A DNA stretch of 64,000 nucleotides from positions 248,001 through 312,000 of the forward strand of contig NZ_PEBD01000008.1 in assembly GCF_002735905.1 (NCBI RefSeq), given 5' to 3'. Below, one piece after another: positions 44,567 to 54,003 of the stretch. The DNA comes from Williamsia muralis (GTDB taxonomy: Bacteria > Actinomycetota > Actinomycetes > Mycobacteriales > Mycobacteriaceae). The notes under the pieces were generated by a model that saw only the letters and a program-made list of their open reading frames with translations, made no database searches and had not been told where the DNA came from. Both the position numbers and the translations under genes were made by a program. Positions within the stretch are counted from its first letter, which is position 1; each line of letters opens with the position of its first letter.

Positions 44567-45100
44567 GGCCGCCCGTCGTCGGTTGTGATCCTCCGTGCTG
44601 TCGTCACCGGTCGCGGTGTACACGATGGCATTCTGGGCCCACGTGCTCGCCAACGCGATCAACATGGACCACAAGTCTTCCGCATCTACATCATCGATGA
44701 GGATACCGCGCGCCTGACCGTCCGAAATCGCTTGGAGCACATCGGCATCGCGGTTCGGTAGATGTGCGAAGAGGGCACCGGTGGGCGTGCGCTCTAACCT
44801 CGCCCACGACAACAACCGAACAAGACACGGGTCCCCGAGGTACAAGTCGTATAGACGTACGGCGTAACCAGGGAGATCGTCCGCATCAAACGGCACGGTG
44901 TCCACGTCGGCATCAACACGCGCTGAAAAGACGGCGTCGAACAACTTGTCTTTGCTGCCGAAGTAGCTGTAGATCTGCGACTTGTTGATCGGGGTGGTGG
45001 CGGCGATCCGGTCGACCCGGGCGCCCGCGATCCCGTAGGCCGCGAACTCCGTGGTGGCCGCAGCCAGTATTCGCCGCCTGGTCTCTGATGCGTCGCCCAT
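44525..45100 (-). CDS. TetR-family repressor
   Basis: 191 residues. HTH region ARVDRIAATTPINKSQIYSYFGSKDKLFDAVF. It is divergent from a zinc alcohol dehydrogenase; the region between carries two AACCAA/TTGGTT-type palindromes, which are its likely operators. By the usual logic of this family it represses the dehydrogenase and itself. Confidence 0.88.
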   Translation of the reverse strand: MGDASETRRRILAAATTEFAAYGIAGARVDRIAATTPINKSQIYSYFGSKDKLFDAVFSARVDADVDTVPFDADDLPGYAVRLYDLYLGDPCLVRLLSWARLERTPTGALFAHLPNRDADVLQAISDGQARGILIDDVDAEDLWSMLIALASTWAQNAIVYTATGDDSTEDHNRRRAALRVAVGRAFCRDR

Positions 45101-45119
45101 GAACGCCCACCCTACCTAA

Positions 45120-45179
45120 AACCAACTCGTTGGTTGCCGTGGAGCCGGCGACAGCCTACTGTCGAATCCAACTGGTTGG
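45120..45179. promoter_or_regulatory. Two palindromic TetR operators
   Basis: AACCAACTCGTTGGTT (45120-45135) and CCAACTGGTTGG (45168-45179) are inverted repeats on the same half-site (CCAAC/GTTGG), between the divergent TetR and alcohol dehydrogenase genes. Confidence 0.7.
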
Positions 45180-45201
45180 TTGGTTATTGGGATGAGGGCA
45201 C

Positions 45202-46263
45202 ATGCGAACAGTCACGGGCTATCGAGCGAGCACCACAACGTCGGGACTCGAACCCTTTCGCTTCGAAAGGCGAGAGCTCCGGGATGACGATGTCGCCGTA
45301 CAGGTCACGTTCTGCGGCGTCTGTCATACCGACCTGCACGCGGTTCGCAGCTCCGCGCCCGACCGGGACTCGTCTCCCGTGGTCCCCGGTCACGAGTTCG
45401 TCGGGACAGTCACCGCGGTGGGAGGGGCGGTCACCGCATTCGAAGTGGGCGACGAAGTGGCGGTGGGCAACATCGTCGACTCGTGCGGAGACTGCGACAT
45501 GTGCGGAGCGGGTCAGGAGAACTTCTGCCGAAACTATCCGACACTGACCTATGGCGGCACCGACCGACGTGACGGTTCGACCACCTTGGGTGCGTACTCC
45601 ACCGAGTACGTTGTGCGCGACCGATTTGTCTACCACCGTCCCTCGGTCCTCGACCCCGCAGCAGTCGCGCCTCTGATGTGCGCGGGAATCACGGTGTGGG
45701 AACCGTTGCGCAGCAACTCTGTCGGTCCGGGCATGTCGGTCGGTGTGGTGGGAGCCGGCGGCCTCGGCCACATGGCCGTCAAGTTGGCGAATGCGCTCGG
45801 CGCCGAGGTCACGGTGTTCACGACGTCGACCGGAAAGGCCGAGGACGCCTCCCGGCTCGGCGCCCACCGCGTGGTGATCTCGACCGATTCCGCCTCGATG
45901 GCGGAGATGACCGGGAAGCTGGACTTCATCATCGACTGCGTCCCGGTGGAGCACGACCCGGCCCCGTATCTCCGCTGTCTCGCTCTCGACGGAACCCTCT
46001 GCGTGGTAGGGCATCTCGGACCGATGACGGTCGACACCGTCGACCTGCTGATCGGCCGCAAGAGCCTCTCCTCCGCGGGCAGCGGCGGCCGCAGACACAC
46101 GCAGGACCTCCTCGACTTCTGCGGTGAGCACAACATCACCGCAGATGTCGAAGTGCTGCCTTCACGCCAGGTGAACGAGGCATTGGAGCGGTTGTCTCGC
46201 AACGATGTGCGTTACCGGTTTGTCCTCGACATGGCCGATGCCGCCGAACTCAGCCGAGGCTGA
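45202..46263 (+). CDS. Zinc-dependent alcohol dehydrogenase (CAD/YahK-like)
   Basis: 353 residues. Catalytic zinc: FCGVCHTDLH and PGHEFVG; structural zinc: CGDCDMCGAGQENFC; coenzyme site: GAGGLGHMAVKLANALG. This is the cinnamyl-alcohol-dehydrogenase-like NADP-preferring branch, which reduces aldehydes. Control by the divergent TetR protein is likely. Its last 14 bp overlap the convergent quinone-reductase-like gene. Confidence 0.92.
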   Translation: MRTVTGYRASTTTSGLEPFRFERRELRDDDVAVQVTFCGVCHTDLHAVRSSAPDRDSSPVVPGHEFVGTVTAVGGAVTAFEVGDEVAVGNIVDSCGDCDMCGAGQENFCRNYPTLTYGGTDRRDGSTTLGAYSTEYVVRDRFVYHRPSVLDPAAVAPLMCAGITVWEPLRSNSVGPGMSVGVVGAGGLGHMAVKLANALGAEVTVFTTSTGKAEDASRLGAHRVVISTDSASMAEMTGKLDFIIDCVPVEHDPAPYLRCLALDGTLCVVGHLGPMTVDTVDLLIGRKSLSSAGSGGRRHTQDLLDFCGEHNITADVEVLPSRQVNEALERLSRNDVRYRFVLDMADAAELSRG

Positions 46264-47266
46264 CCAACATCTTGCCGACGTTCCCGCCGCCGAGCATCGA
46301 GAGGAAAGCGTCCACGGCGTTGTCCAGACCGTCGTAGATGGTGGATTCGGCGACCAGTTCACCCGCCGCAAGCCAGCCGACGACCCGATCCTCGAACTCG
46401 GCCCTCAAGTCTTCGTGGTCACGCACGATGAAGCCACGCAGAGTGATTCGCTTCAGGATGGCGTTCATCAACACGTCGATGGCCGGACGGTCCGGCCCAC
46501 CGTTGGAAATCATCCCGCACAACGCAACTCGACCTCCGACCTTCAGAGATGACAGCGCGGCGACTAGATGGTCTCCGCCGACGTTGTCGAAGTAGAGGTC
46601 GATGCCGTCCGGAGCGACGGTCCGAAGTGCGGATCCGATCGGCTCTCTGCGATAGTCGATGCCCACGTCGAAGCCGAGATCCTCTATGAGCTTCCCCGCC
46701 TTCGCCGGGCCTCCCGCGCTGCCGATCACGGTGCGCGCACCCATCAATCGCGCGAATTGGCCGGCTGTGCTGCCGACCGCACCGGCAGCAGCCGAGACGA
46801 AGACGTCGTCGCCCGGACGTAGTTGGCCCGCGCGGACCAGACCTGCATAAGCGGTGAAGCCTGTTTGCCCCAGCGCCCCCAGCCAGTGGTGCAGTTCGAG
46901 CCCCCGGGGTTCGATGAGCGCGGCGGCGGAAGCGTCGACCACGGCGTGTTCGCGCCAGCCCAACCGGTGGCGCACGTACGACCCGTTCGGGATCAGGCTG
47001 TTCCCGGCAACCACCACACCCAGTGCCGAGCCGTCAAGCGGGGCATCGACCTGGAAGTTGGTGGTGTAGTGCATCTCCGAAGTGCCCAGACGACCCCGCA
47101 TCGACGGGTCGACACTCATGAACAGGTTCTGCACCAGCACCTGATCGCCCGAGATCTCGGGTACAGCCGTCTCACGAACCTCGAAATGCTCTGGACGGGG
47201 TTCCCCGTCTGCCGGTCGCTCCTTCAGGAAGACCGCCCGCGTGGTGGTGATGACACCGCTGCTCAC
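46250..47266 (-). CDS. NADP-dependent MDR oxidoreductase (CurA/prostaglandin-reductase-like)
   Basis: 338 residues from GTG 47266, which overlaps the upstream stop by GTGA. It lacks the zinc ligands. LFMSVDPSMRGRL at the N-terminus and YDGLDNAVDAFLSMLGGGNVGKMLVSL at the end are typical of zinc-independent double-bond reductases that reduce enones with NADPH. It is translationally coupled to the stand-alone phosphohistidine protein, so the two probably work in one pathway. Confidence 0.9.
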   Translation of the reverse strand: MSSGVITTTRAVFLKERPADGEPRPEHFEVRETAVPEISGDQVLVQNLFMSVDPSMRGRLGTSEMHYTTNFQVDAPLDGSALGVVVAGNSLIPNGSYVRHRLGWREHAVVDASAAALIEPRGLELHHWLGALGQTGFTAYAGLVRAGQLRPGDDVFVSAAAGAVGSTAGQFARLMGARTVIGSAGGPAKAGKLIEDLGFDVGIDYRREPIGSALRTVAPDGIDLYFDNVGGDHLVAALSSLKVGGRVALCGMISNGGPDRPAIDVLMNAILKRITLRGFIVRDHEDLRAEFEDRVVGWLAAGELVAESTIYDGLDNAVDAFLSMLGGGNVGKMLVSLG

Positions 47267-48987
47267 GGCAGCTCCAGGATCGTCACCGTGCCCTTGGAGC
47301 CATCGACCTCGACCAGCGCGCCGTCCGGGATCCGCCGGGTGGCAGCGGGAACGCCCGCTGTGCAGGCGATTCCGAGCTCGCGGCTGACGATCATGGCGTG
47401 CGAACCCATGGCACCCACGTCGGTGATCGCACCGGCGGACACCATGAACAGCGGAGTCCACGACGGATCGGTCTGCGGTGCGACGAGGATCTCGCCGACC
47501 TCGAACGTGTCGAGTGCGTCCATCGAGGTGATGACACGGGTGCGCCCGGTGGTGATGCCCGGAGAAGCACCCGAACCCTGCAGCACGTCACCGACTTTCA
47601 CACCCTCGACGGCCGATTCGCCCTTGCGCGTGAGACCCGACAGCGGGGGCATCGGCTCGCGGGTGTCAAGGAACGTCGGCAGTTCCAGTCCGAACAGCTC
47701 GCGCCATTGCCCGTACCGGCCGGCCAGTGTTCGTGTCATTGACTCCGGCGCGCTGGCCAGGGCGTCGAGTTCGTCGTCGACTGCCATGAAGACGTGGTCG
47801 GGCGACTCGAGATGACCCTGCGCGTGCAGCCGTCGACCCAACTCGACCAGCGGGACACGTGCCTCGTGCAACACCTTGATGCAGTTGGTCTTCGCCCGTT
47901 CACGCCAGGCTGCGAACCGCCGGGCCGATGCGACCGCGGCGTCGAGGGTCGCGAGCGCCTCGGCGTCGTCACCCACGATGGCACGGGCACGCGCCAACGC
48001 GTCGTCGGTTGCGGACGCATGCTCGGACAGCCGGGCGGCGGGTGATGCCGAATCGTCTTGCAGCCGGAGGCGATCGATCAGTGAGAAGACCAGGTCGGGC
48101 TTGGTCTCCCAGGAGACCGAACCGAGGTCCCACTCGTTCGGTCCTCGGTATCCGAAGTCGAGAAGGAACTGCTCGAGCGACGCGTCGAACTTCGGATCGA
48201 TGCCGGCGATCCGTGCACCCACCCCGGCGACGCCACCGTCGAAGGCCGCCATCAGCTGCTCGTCGGCGCGGACAAGGCGACCGAGCTCCCACAACGCATA
48301 TGACGGCAGGGCCGAATCGACGTCGCCGGCCGAACCGACAAGCGTGACGATGAGGTCCTGATGATCGGCACCGAGCAGTTGGCCGAGCACGGCGGGGCCG
48401 ACAGCGGCGCAGTTGGTGGCCACCACCTCGCCACGCCAGGCGACCCGCTCCAGCGGCATCACCGAACGTGCTCGCGCGACGAGGGCCGCGGGGGTCAGCG
48501 ACGCGAGATCAGGACGCTCGGTGCGAAGTCGGTCTGCGAGCGTGCGATCTTCCTCCAGTTCCGGGAAGGTTTCTGTAGAGAGCGCCCAGGCGTTGCGGTC
48601 GGCCAGACGGCGGCTGGCGTCCGCGTTCTCGTCGTCTGGATGGCCCACGTAGGCGGGGATGTCGGGGTCACCGCCGTACCAGAGCTGGTCTACCAACTCC
48701 ACCGGCAGTCCACCGCGGATCCCGACGAGCCGCGACATCGAGAGGTTGATGTACAGGTGGCCGTAGAAGATGCCCGATGATGCGGCCACATCAGGCTTTT
48801 CGGCCAGTGAATAGCTGCCCAAGCTGGCGTAACCGAAGTTCCAACCGGGCAAGATGTTCTGGATCCATCCGAGATCGGCGCCCAGTGGGGTGATGGGATC
48901 GGACAGCACGTCGCTGGCGTTCAGCCGGGTGTACACGGGCAGGCGGTTGCTGGGATCGGTATCGACCAGCCAACGTTCTTCGGTCAT
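47263..48987 (-). CDS. PEP-synthase/rifampicin-phosphotransferase-like protein lacking the ATP-grasp domain
   Basis: 574 residues. The C-terminal swivel domain has the phosphohistidine motif DVGAMGSHAMIVSRELGI (His 530) and the closing GALVEVDGSKGTVTIL. The upstream part (about 1-400) resembles the helical substrate-binding domain of rifampicin phosphotransferase and the large subunit of phenylphosphate synthase (from memory). The ATP-grasp domain that normally phosphorylates the histidine is absent, and no separate ATP-grasp gene is seen in the window. A phosphoryl donor must come from elsewhere, or the protein does something else. Confidence 0.8.
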   Translation of the reverse strand: MTEERWLVDTDPSNRLPVYTRLNASDVLSDPITPLGADLGWIQNILPGWNFGYASLGSYSLAEKPDVAASSGIFYGHLYINLSMSRLVGIRGGLPVELVDQLWYGGDPDIPAYVGHPDDENADASRRLADRNAWALSTETFPELEEDRTLADRLRTERPDLASLTPAALVARARSVMPLERVAWRGEVVATNCAAVGPAVLGQLLGADHQDLIVTLVGSAGDVDSALPSYALWELGRLVRADEQLMAAFDGGVAGVGARIAGIDPKFDASLEQFLLDFGYRGPNEWDLGSVSWETKPDLVFSLIDRLRLQDDSASPAARLSEHASATDDALARARAIVGDDAEALATLDAAVASARRFAAWRERAKTNCIKVLHEARVPLVELGRRLHAQGHLESPDHVFMAVDDELDALASAPESMTRTLAGRYGQWRELFGLELPTFLDTREPMPPLSGLTRKGESAVEGVKVGDVLQGSGASPGITTGRTRVITSMDALDTFEVGEILVAPQTDPSWTPLFMVSAGAITDVGAMGSHAMIVSRELGIACTAGVPAATRRIPDGALVEVDGSKGTVTILELP

Positions 48988-49072
48988 CTCATCTCGACTC
49001 TTGAATAGTTTCTATATTTTGGATGCAGTACTACTTGTGACATGTAACACTGTACTGAGACTGTAGACGAAT

Positions 49073-49085
49073 ACAAGTAACTTGT
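49073..49085. promoter_or_regulatory. Candidate shared operator, copy 5 (most symmetrical)
   Basis: ACAAGTAACTTGT is a 13-bp palindrome around a central A, 34 bp upstream of the SDR gene and about 86 bp upstream of the divergent swivel-domain gene. A related ACTACTTGTGACATGTAAC lies at about 49030-49049. It is the best dyad of the set and suggests binding by a dimeric repressor. Confidence 0.55.
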
Positions 49086-49118
49086 CTGCACTCAACCGAC
49101 CGTTGGTTCAAGGGAGAT

Positions 49119-49898
49119 TTGATGAAGCTGCAAGACAAGGTCGTCGCCATCACCGGCGGTACCCAGGGCATTGGACGAGGGATCGCCGAGGCGGCTCTCG
49201 CCGAAGGCGCCAAGGTGGCGCTCAACGGACGGTCGGCAGAGAAGGGCGAGAAGGCACTGGCCGATCTCGGAGTCGGCGAGCGAGCCGCATTCTTCCCGGG
49301 CGACGTGACCGTGCAGGCGGACGTCGAGGACTTCATCGAGCAGACGGTCGCCACGTTCGGACGCATCGACGTGCTGGTCAACAATGCCGGTGGCGCAAAG
49401 GACCTTCAGCCCACCGCCAAGCTCACCGATGACGAGTGGAATCTGGTGATGAACTGGAATCTCAACGCCAATTTTTGGGCCACCCGCCGCGCGCTGCAGC
49501 ACATGCTCCCCAACAAGTACGGACGCATCATCAACATCTCGTCGGTGGAGGGCAAGCAGGGCAAGCCTGTCTTCACCGCCTACGTCGCCGCCAAGCATGC
49601 GATCAACGGGATGACCAAGTCGATCGCGCGGGAGGTGGGCACCGAAGGCATCACCGTGAACGCGATCTGCCCCGGCCTGGTGATCACCGACATCATCAAG
49701 GACAACGGCCCCGCCACCGCCGCAGCGATGGGTATGTCGTTCGAAGAGATGGTTGCACTGTTTGCCGAGGAGTCGGCGATCAAGCGGCCCAACACAGTCG
49801 AGGAAGTTGCCGCAATGGCGATGCTGCTTGCCTCGGACGCGGGCGCCGGAATCACCGGAGCGCTGCTCAGCGTCGACGGCGGCACCGCGTCCTACTGA
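49119..49898 (+). CDS. SDR-family oxidoreductase
   Basis: 259 residues. TGGTQGIGRGIAEAAL (coenzyme-binding TGxxxGxG), NNAGG, and the catalytic triad in ISSVEGKQGKPVFTAYVAAKHAI (Ser, YxxxK). It is NAD(P)-dependent, probably acting on a hydroxyacyl or alcohol intermediate. It is divergent from the swivel-protein operon across the candidate operator at 49073. Confidence 0.92.
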   Translation: MMKLQDKVVAITGGTQGIGRGIAEAALAEGAKVALNGRSAEKGEKALADLGVGERAAFFPGDVTVQADVEDFIEQTVATFGRIDVLVNNAGGAKDLQPTAKLTDDEWNLVMNWNLNANFWATRRALQHMLPNKYGRIINISSVEGKQGKPVFTAYVAAKHAINGMTKSIAREVGTEGITVNAICPGLVITDIIKDNGPATAAAMGMSFEEMVALFAEESAIKRPNTVEEVAAMAMLLASDAGAGITGALLSVDGGTASY

Positions 49899-50056
49899 CT
49901 TCACCGGACTTCTCCGACCACGGAGGAGAGACATGGACCCGCCGGCCGAGCCGCACATCGGCCGGTGGGTCCGCTGTCCGATAGACCCGCGCCACCTCTG
50001 CGGTGTCACCTACGATTGCTCATCATGGACACACCCACGGCGCCTGGGGGCCACCG

Positions 50057-50947
50057 ATGATCGGCCGCATGCGAAACCGCGCCGAGTTCCATCCCGACCT
50101 GCGCTTGGCGTCGATGCTATTGCCGCCTCGACTGGTCAGCCGTCGAACCCTGCCGATCATGCGCAAACTGAGGACCATCCTTCCCTCCGGCGGAGATGTG
50201 GAAGTTCACCAGCTCGAGTCGGGCGCCTCTGCGCGGGTGTTCAGGCATCCGGTTACCAGCGCACCATCGCCTGCACTCCTGTGGATACATGGTGGCGGAT
50301 ACGTCATCGGCGCAGCCGCGCAGGACGACAGCCTCTGCCGCGCCTTCGCCGAGAAGCTAGCCGCGACAGTGGTTTCCGTGGACTATCGGCTGGCTCCGGA
50401 CAATCCATATCCGGCCGCACTCGACGACTGCGACGCCACCCTGGAATGGATTGCCACTCAGCCGGACATCGACCCTGCCAACATCGCAATCGGTGGTGCC
50501 AGCGCAGGGGGTGGGCTGGCGGCGGCACTGGCGTTGCGTGCTGCCGACCGCGGCGGGATCAACCCGGTGCTGCAGCTCCTGTCGTATCCGATGCTCGACG
50601 ACCGCTCAGAGACACCTGATCGACATCATCGGCTGTGGGACGCGCGGAGCAATCGATTCGGCTGGCAGAGCTATCTCGGCGACGCCGACCCGGTGACCGC
50701 GGTGCCGGCGCGTCGCCAGAACCTCAGCGGCGTCGCGCCGGCATGGATCGGGGTCGGCACACTCGATCTGTTCTTCGACGAAGACAAGAGGTACGCCGAG
50801 CGCCTCGAAGAGGCCGGCGTGCCGTGTGAGTTCGTCACGGTACCGGGCGCCTTCCACGGGTTCGATCTGGTGGCGCGGCGGGCAGAGGTGTCCAGGACGT
50901 ACTTCGGATCGCAATGTGATGCTCTGAGAAGAGCTTTCGCAGGCTAG
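50057..50947 (+). CDS. Alpha/beta hydrolase (hormone-sensitive-lipase family)
   Basis: 296 residues from ATG 50057. HGGGYVIG forms the oxyanion hole, GGASAGG holds the nucleophile Ser, and the charge-relay residues lie in GTLDLFFDED and FHGFD. Members cleave short-chain esters, lactones or carboxylic esters. Its 3' end overlaps the convergent ThuA gene by 4 bp. The 158 bp upstream hold no recognisable signal other than a GGGGG-type ribosome-binding site. Confidence 0.9.
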   Translation: MIGRMRNRAEFHPDLRLASMLLPPRLVSRRTLPIMRKLRTILPSGGDVEVHQLESGASARVFRHPVTSAPSPALLWIHGGGYVIGAAAQDDSLCRAFAEKLAATVVSVDYRLAPDNPYPAALDDCDATLEWIATQPDIDPANIAIGGASAGGGLAAALALRAADRGGINPVLQLLSYPMLDDRSETPDRHHRLWDARSNRFGWQSYLGDADPVTAVPARRQNLSGVAPAWIGVGTLDLFFDEDKRYAERLEEAGVPCEFVTVPGAFHGFDLVARRAEVSRTYFGSQCDALRRAFAG

Positions 50948-51726
50948 GCGGGCTCCGGGCTGATCAGTCCGGTGATGGCCCATTCCAGGCACCGCGCCAG
51001 GATGGTGTCGAATTGGGGAACCACCCAGCTGCCTCGGTCCACCTTGCCGAGGTCGTCGATGCCCAGGTCCTGCACGTCGAACCGTCCCCGGCAGTGACCG
51101 AGAGTGAAGTAGCAGACCGTTCCATCGCCGTGCTCCTTGAGGTACAAGACGGGCCGGGGCTCGTCCACACTCGTGTGTCCCTCCTCGAAACCTGTTGATG
51201 CACCGACGAACCGGGTGTGCGCGAGCACTTGAATGGGCGGGTGCAGTTCGCTGATGTACAACTCGTCGGTCACCTCGAACGGGTCTACGTCGGCCACGAA
51301 CGGATGGTCCGGATCGGCGATCTCCACGAGGTACGGTGCGATCGGCGGGTGTCCGAGGAACTGACTGCCGATCACAAACGGCAGCTCACCCATCGACCTG
51401 GGGGTCACGTACTTGCTCGGGCTTCCCGGCGCCGTCGGCTCGATCGCCGAGTTGGTCCCGTGCAGGGCGAGCCATCTGCCGCCGCGTCCGACGAAGTCGA
51501 TCAGTGCTTGTTGCTGGTCGGCGTCGGGAACCACGTTGCACGTATAGGTGATGAGCATGTCCGCCGAGTTGATCGCGTCGAGACAGTCGTAGTTCTCGAA
51601 GACGCGGGTACGCACGTGCTCGTAGTCCGCCAGGGCCGAAAGTAGTTGCAGCCGAGCGTAGTCGAAGTCGTGCCATTGGCCACCACACACCAGTACCGCG
51701 TCGATACGGCCCGAGGGTCCGGACAT
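50944..51726 (-). CDS. ThuA-like domain protein
   Basis: 260 residues. VLVCGGQWHDFDYARLQLL, an ALHGTNSAI (glutamine-amidotransferase-like fold) segment and YFTLGHCRGRFDV near the C-terminus are the ThuA signatures. The founder ThuA acts with ThuB in converting disaccharides such as trehalose and sucrose to 3-keto forms; the family fold is glutaminase-like, but the catalytic role is poorly defined. It is the last gene of the 54711-50944 operon with a phosphatase, an SDR and a dihydrolipoamide dehydrogenase. A second ThuA-like gene lies at 56468. Confidence 0.82.
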   Translation of the reverse strand: MSGPSGRIDAVLVCGGQWHDFDYARLQLLSALADYEHVRTRVFENYDCLDAINSADMLITYTCNVVPDADQQQALIDFVGRGGRWLALHGTNSAIEPTAPGSPSKYVTPRSMGELPFVIGSQFLGHPPIAPYLVEIADPDHPFVADVDPFEVTDELYISELHPPIQVLAHTRFVGASTGFEEGHTSVDEPRPVLYLKEHGDGTVCYFTLGHCRGRFDVQDLGIDDLGKVDRGSWVVPQFDTILARCLEWAITGLISPEPA

Positions 51727-51759
51727 GTGTTCCTCTTTCCGCGTGAACCGGTGCCGCGT

Positions 51760-53166
51760 TCAGCCGTGTGCGTGCAGTGCCTTGCCCGCCAGCGCGAGAT
51801 GGGCCTCACCGAGCGCTTCGGCCTGTGTGGGATGAGCGTGGATCAACTGGGCGACGTCGCCGGCAGTCGCTTCCCAGTTGTAGATGAGTTGCGCTTCACC
51901 GATGAGCTCCCCGACGCGGGCACCAACCATGTGGATACCGACAACCGGTCCGTTCTCGCCGGCGCGCACGAGTTTGATCCCGCCTGTCGTGCGCAGGATG
52001 CGGCTCTTGCCGTTGCCACCGAGATCGTAGACGGCCGTGGAGATCTCGCCGTACTTCTCGGCTGCCTCCGACTCGGTCAGGCCCACCGATGCCACTTCCG
52101 GGTTCGAGTACGTCACCCGGGGAATTCCCCTGTCCGCGATGGGCATCACGTCCAGTCCGGCGAGTTGCTCGGCCACCAGGATTCCCTGGGCAAAGCCACG
52201 ATGCGCCAGCTGCGGCCCGGGCACGATGTCCCCCACCGCGAACACACCTGGCACGCCGGTCTGCAACAACTCGTCGGTGATCACCCACCCGCGGTCGACT
52301 TCGACGCCGGCCTCTTCGAATCCCAGACCGGCAGTTCGTGGACCCCGTCCCACCGACACCAGCAGCAGATCCGCGCTGACGTGCCTGCCGTCGGCCAACT
52401 CGACGTCGACGCCGCCGTCGGCGTCCGTGGTCACTGATGCAAAAGCGGTACCCGTCAGGCTCTTGATACCTCGTTTGCGAAATGCGCGCTCGACCTGCTT
52501 CGAGCTCCACTCGTCTTCGGTGGGCAGCAGGCGCGGAGCAGCTTCCACGATGGTCACCTCGGTGCCCAGCGATGCCCAGACACTGGCGAACTCGCATCCG
52601 ATGACACCACCACCGAGAACCACCACCCGATCGGGAACGGAGTCGAGTTCGAGGGCCCGGTCACTGGTCATCACGGGCCCTCCGAGCTCGAGTCCGGGCA
52701 GGCTCCTGGCCTGCGAACCGGTCGCGAGCACCAGTGCCTCTCCCCGGTATCGGGCACGCCCACCCGCCGCGAGTTCGACTTCGACGGTACGGTCGGCGAC
52801 CACTCGGCCGTAGCCGGCGACAACCTCGATACCACGCGAGGCGACCAAACCCTGGAGCCCGCGATAGAGGCCGGCGATGACATCGTTCTTGTAGCCGTTG
52901 ACGGCACTCATGTCGATGCCGTCGAGGGTGGCCTTGATGCCGAAGTCGTGGGCTTCGCGCACCGAGTCGGCCACATCGGCCGCATGCAGCAACGCCTTGG
53001 TGGGGATGCATCCGTTGTGAAGGCATGTGCCGCCGAGTTTTCCGGCTTCGACGAGGACCACCGACATGCCCAGCTGAGCCGCACGCAGGGCGCACGCATA
53101 ACCGCCGGATCCGCCACCGAGGATGACCACGTCGGCCGGCTGATCATTGTTGTCGCTACTGGTCAT
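51760..53166 (-). CDS. lpdA: Dihydrolipoamide dehydrogenase (probable E3)
   Basis: 468 residues from ATG 53166. FAD-binding VVILGGGSGGYACALRAAQLG, redox-active disulfide GGTCLHNGCIPTKALL, NAD motif VVLGGGVIGCEFASVWASLGT, and the C-terminal His-Glu pair HAHPTQAEALGEA. It reoxidises dihydrolipoyl groups of a 2-oxoacid dehydrogenase. The E1/E2 operon at 36950-33459 has no E3, so this gene, about 17 kb away in the same region, is the likely partner. Confidence 0.94.
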   Translation of the reverse strand: MTSSDNNDQPADVVILGGGSGGYACALRAAQLGMSVVLVEAGKLGGTCLHNGCIPTKALLHAADVADSVREAHDFGIKATLDGIDMSAVNGYKNDVIAGLYRGLQGLVASRGIEVVAGYGRVVADRTVEVELAAGGRARYRGEALVLATGSQARSLPGLELGGPVMTSDRALELDSVPDRVVVLGGGVIGCEFASVWASLGTEVTIVEAAPRLLPTEDEWSSKQVERAFRKRGIKSLTGTAFASVTTDADGGVDVELADGRHVSADLLLVSVGRGPRTAGLGFEEAGVEVDRGWVITDELLQTGVPGVFAVGDIVPGPQLAHRGFAQGILVAEQLAGLDVMPIADRGIPRVTYSNPEVASVGLTESEAAEKYGEISTAVYDLGGNGKSRILRTTGGIKLVRAGENGPVVGIHMVGARVGELIGEAQLIYNWEATAGDVAQLIHAHPTQAEALGEAHLALAGKALHAHG

Positions 53167-53193
53167 GTCGTTTTCCACTCGCCGAGATATTGA

Positions 53194-53955
53194 TCAGAAG
53201 TCGAAGCGGTTCGTGAACCCGCCGTCGACGACCAGGTTGGTGCCGGTGATGTGACCGGCAGCGGGGGATGCCAGGAACACCACGGCGTTCGCGACATCCT
53301 CGGCCGAACCGAGTTTGCCCATCGCCGCGGCCTCGAGCGCACCCTCATAGAGAGCCGGGCGACTGGTCTTGATGGTGTCCCACGCGCCGCCTTCGAAGAA
53401 GATCGGGCCCGGCGACACCGAGTTGACGCGGATACCCTTGGGACCGAGTGCTTTTGCCTGTGCTGAAGCATGCTGCAACGCAGCCGCTTTCAGGGCGCCG
53501 TAACTGTTGGCCGTGGTGATCGGGCCGGCCTCGAGAGCCGAGGTGGTCGCGATGGCGACCACAGCGGCCGCCTCGCTGTCCTCGAGATGACCGGAGGCCG
53601 ATTCGATGAAGTTGACCAAGCTCATCAGATCCACGTTGAAGCTGTTCACCCACGCCTGCGGACCCTTGCCGGTGGCGGCAGAGGCGTTGACGATCACGAT
53701 GTCGATGCCGCCGAGGGCTTCTGCGGATGCATCGACGAACGACTTGACCGACTCACTGTCGCCGACGTCGACCGCCTTGTGGAAAACCGTTCCGTTCTCG
53801 GACAATTCGGCAGCGACCTCATCGAGGTGTTCCTGACCGCGCGCACAGATGCCGACAGAAGCGCCCTCGTTCAGCAGGGTCCGGGTGATGGCCAGGCCGA
53901 TGCCGCGGCTCGCACCGCTGACGATTGCGCGCTTGCCCTTGAGATTGAGATCCAT
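53194..53955 (-). CDS. SDR-family oxidoreductase
   Basis: 253 residues. SGASRGIGLAITRTL (coenzyme loop), IVNAS, and the catalytic region with Ser about 142 and YGALKAA (YxxxK). The usual NNAG is replaced by VNAS, a variant found in several SDR subfamilies. It lies in the phosphatase-SDR-lpdA-ThuA operon, 27 bp before lpdA. Confidence 0.9.
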   Translation of the reverse strand: MDLNLKGKRAIVSGASRGIGLAITRTLLNEGASVGICARGQEHLDEVAAELSENGTVFHKAVDVGDSESVKSFVDASAEALGGIDIVIVNASAATGKGPQAWVNSFNVDLMSLVNFIESASGHLEDSEAAAVVAIATTSALEAGPITTANSYGALKAAALQHASAQAKALGPKGIRVNSVSPGPIFFEGGAWDTIKTSRPALYEGALEAAAMGKLGSAEDVANAVVFLASPAAGHITGTNLVVDGGFTNRFDF

Positions 53956-54003
53956 TGATTCTCCTTGTATTGGCGGAGGGCGGATGGCCTCCTGAAAGGT
54001 CGG

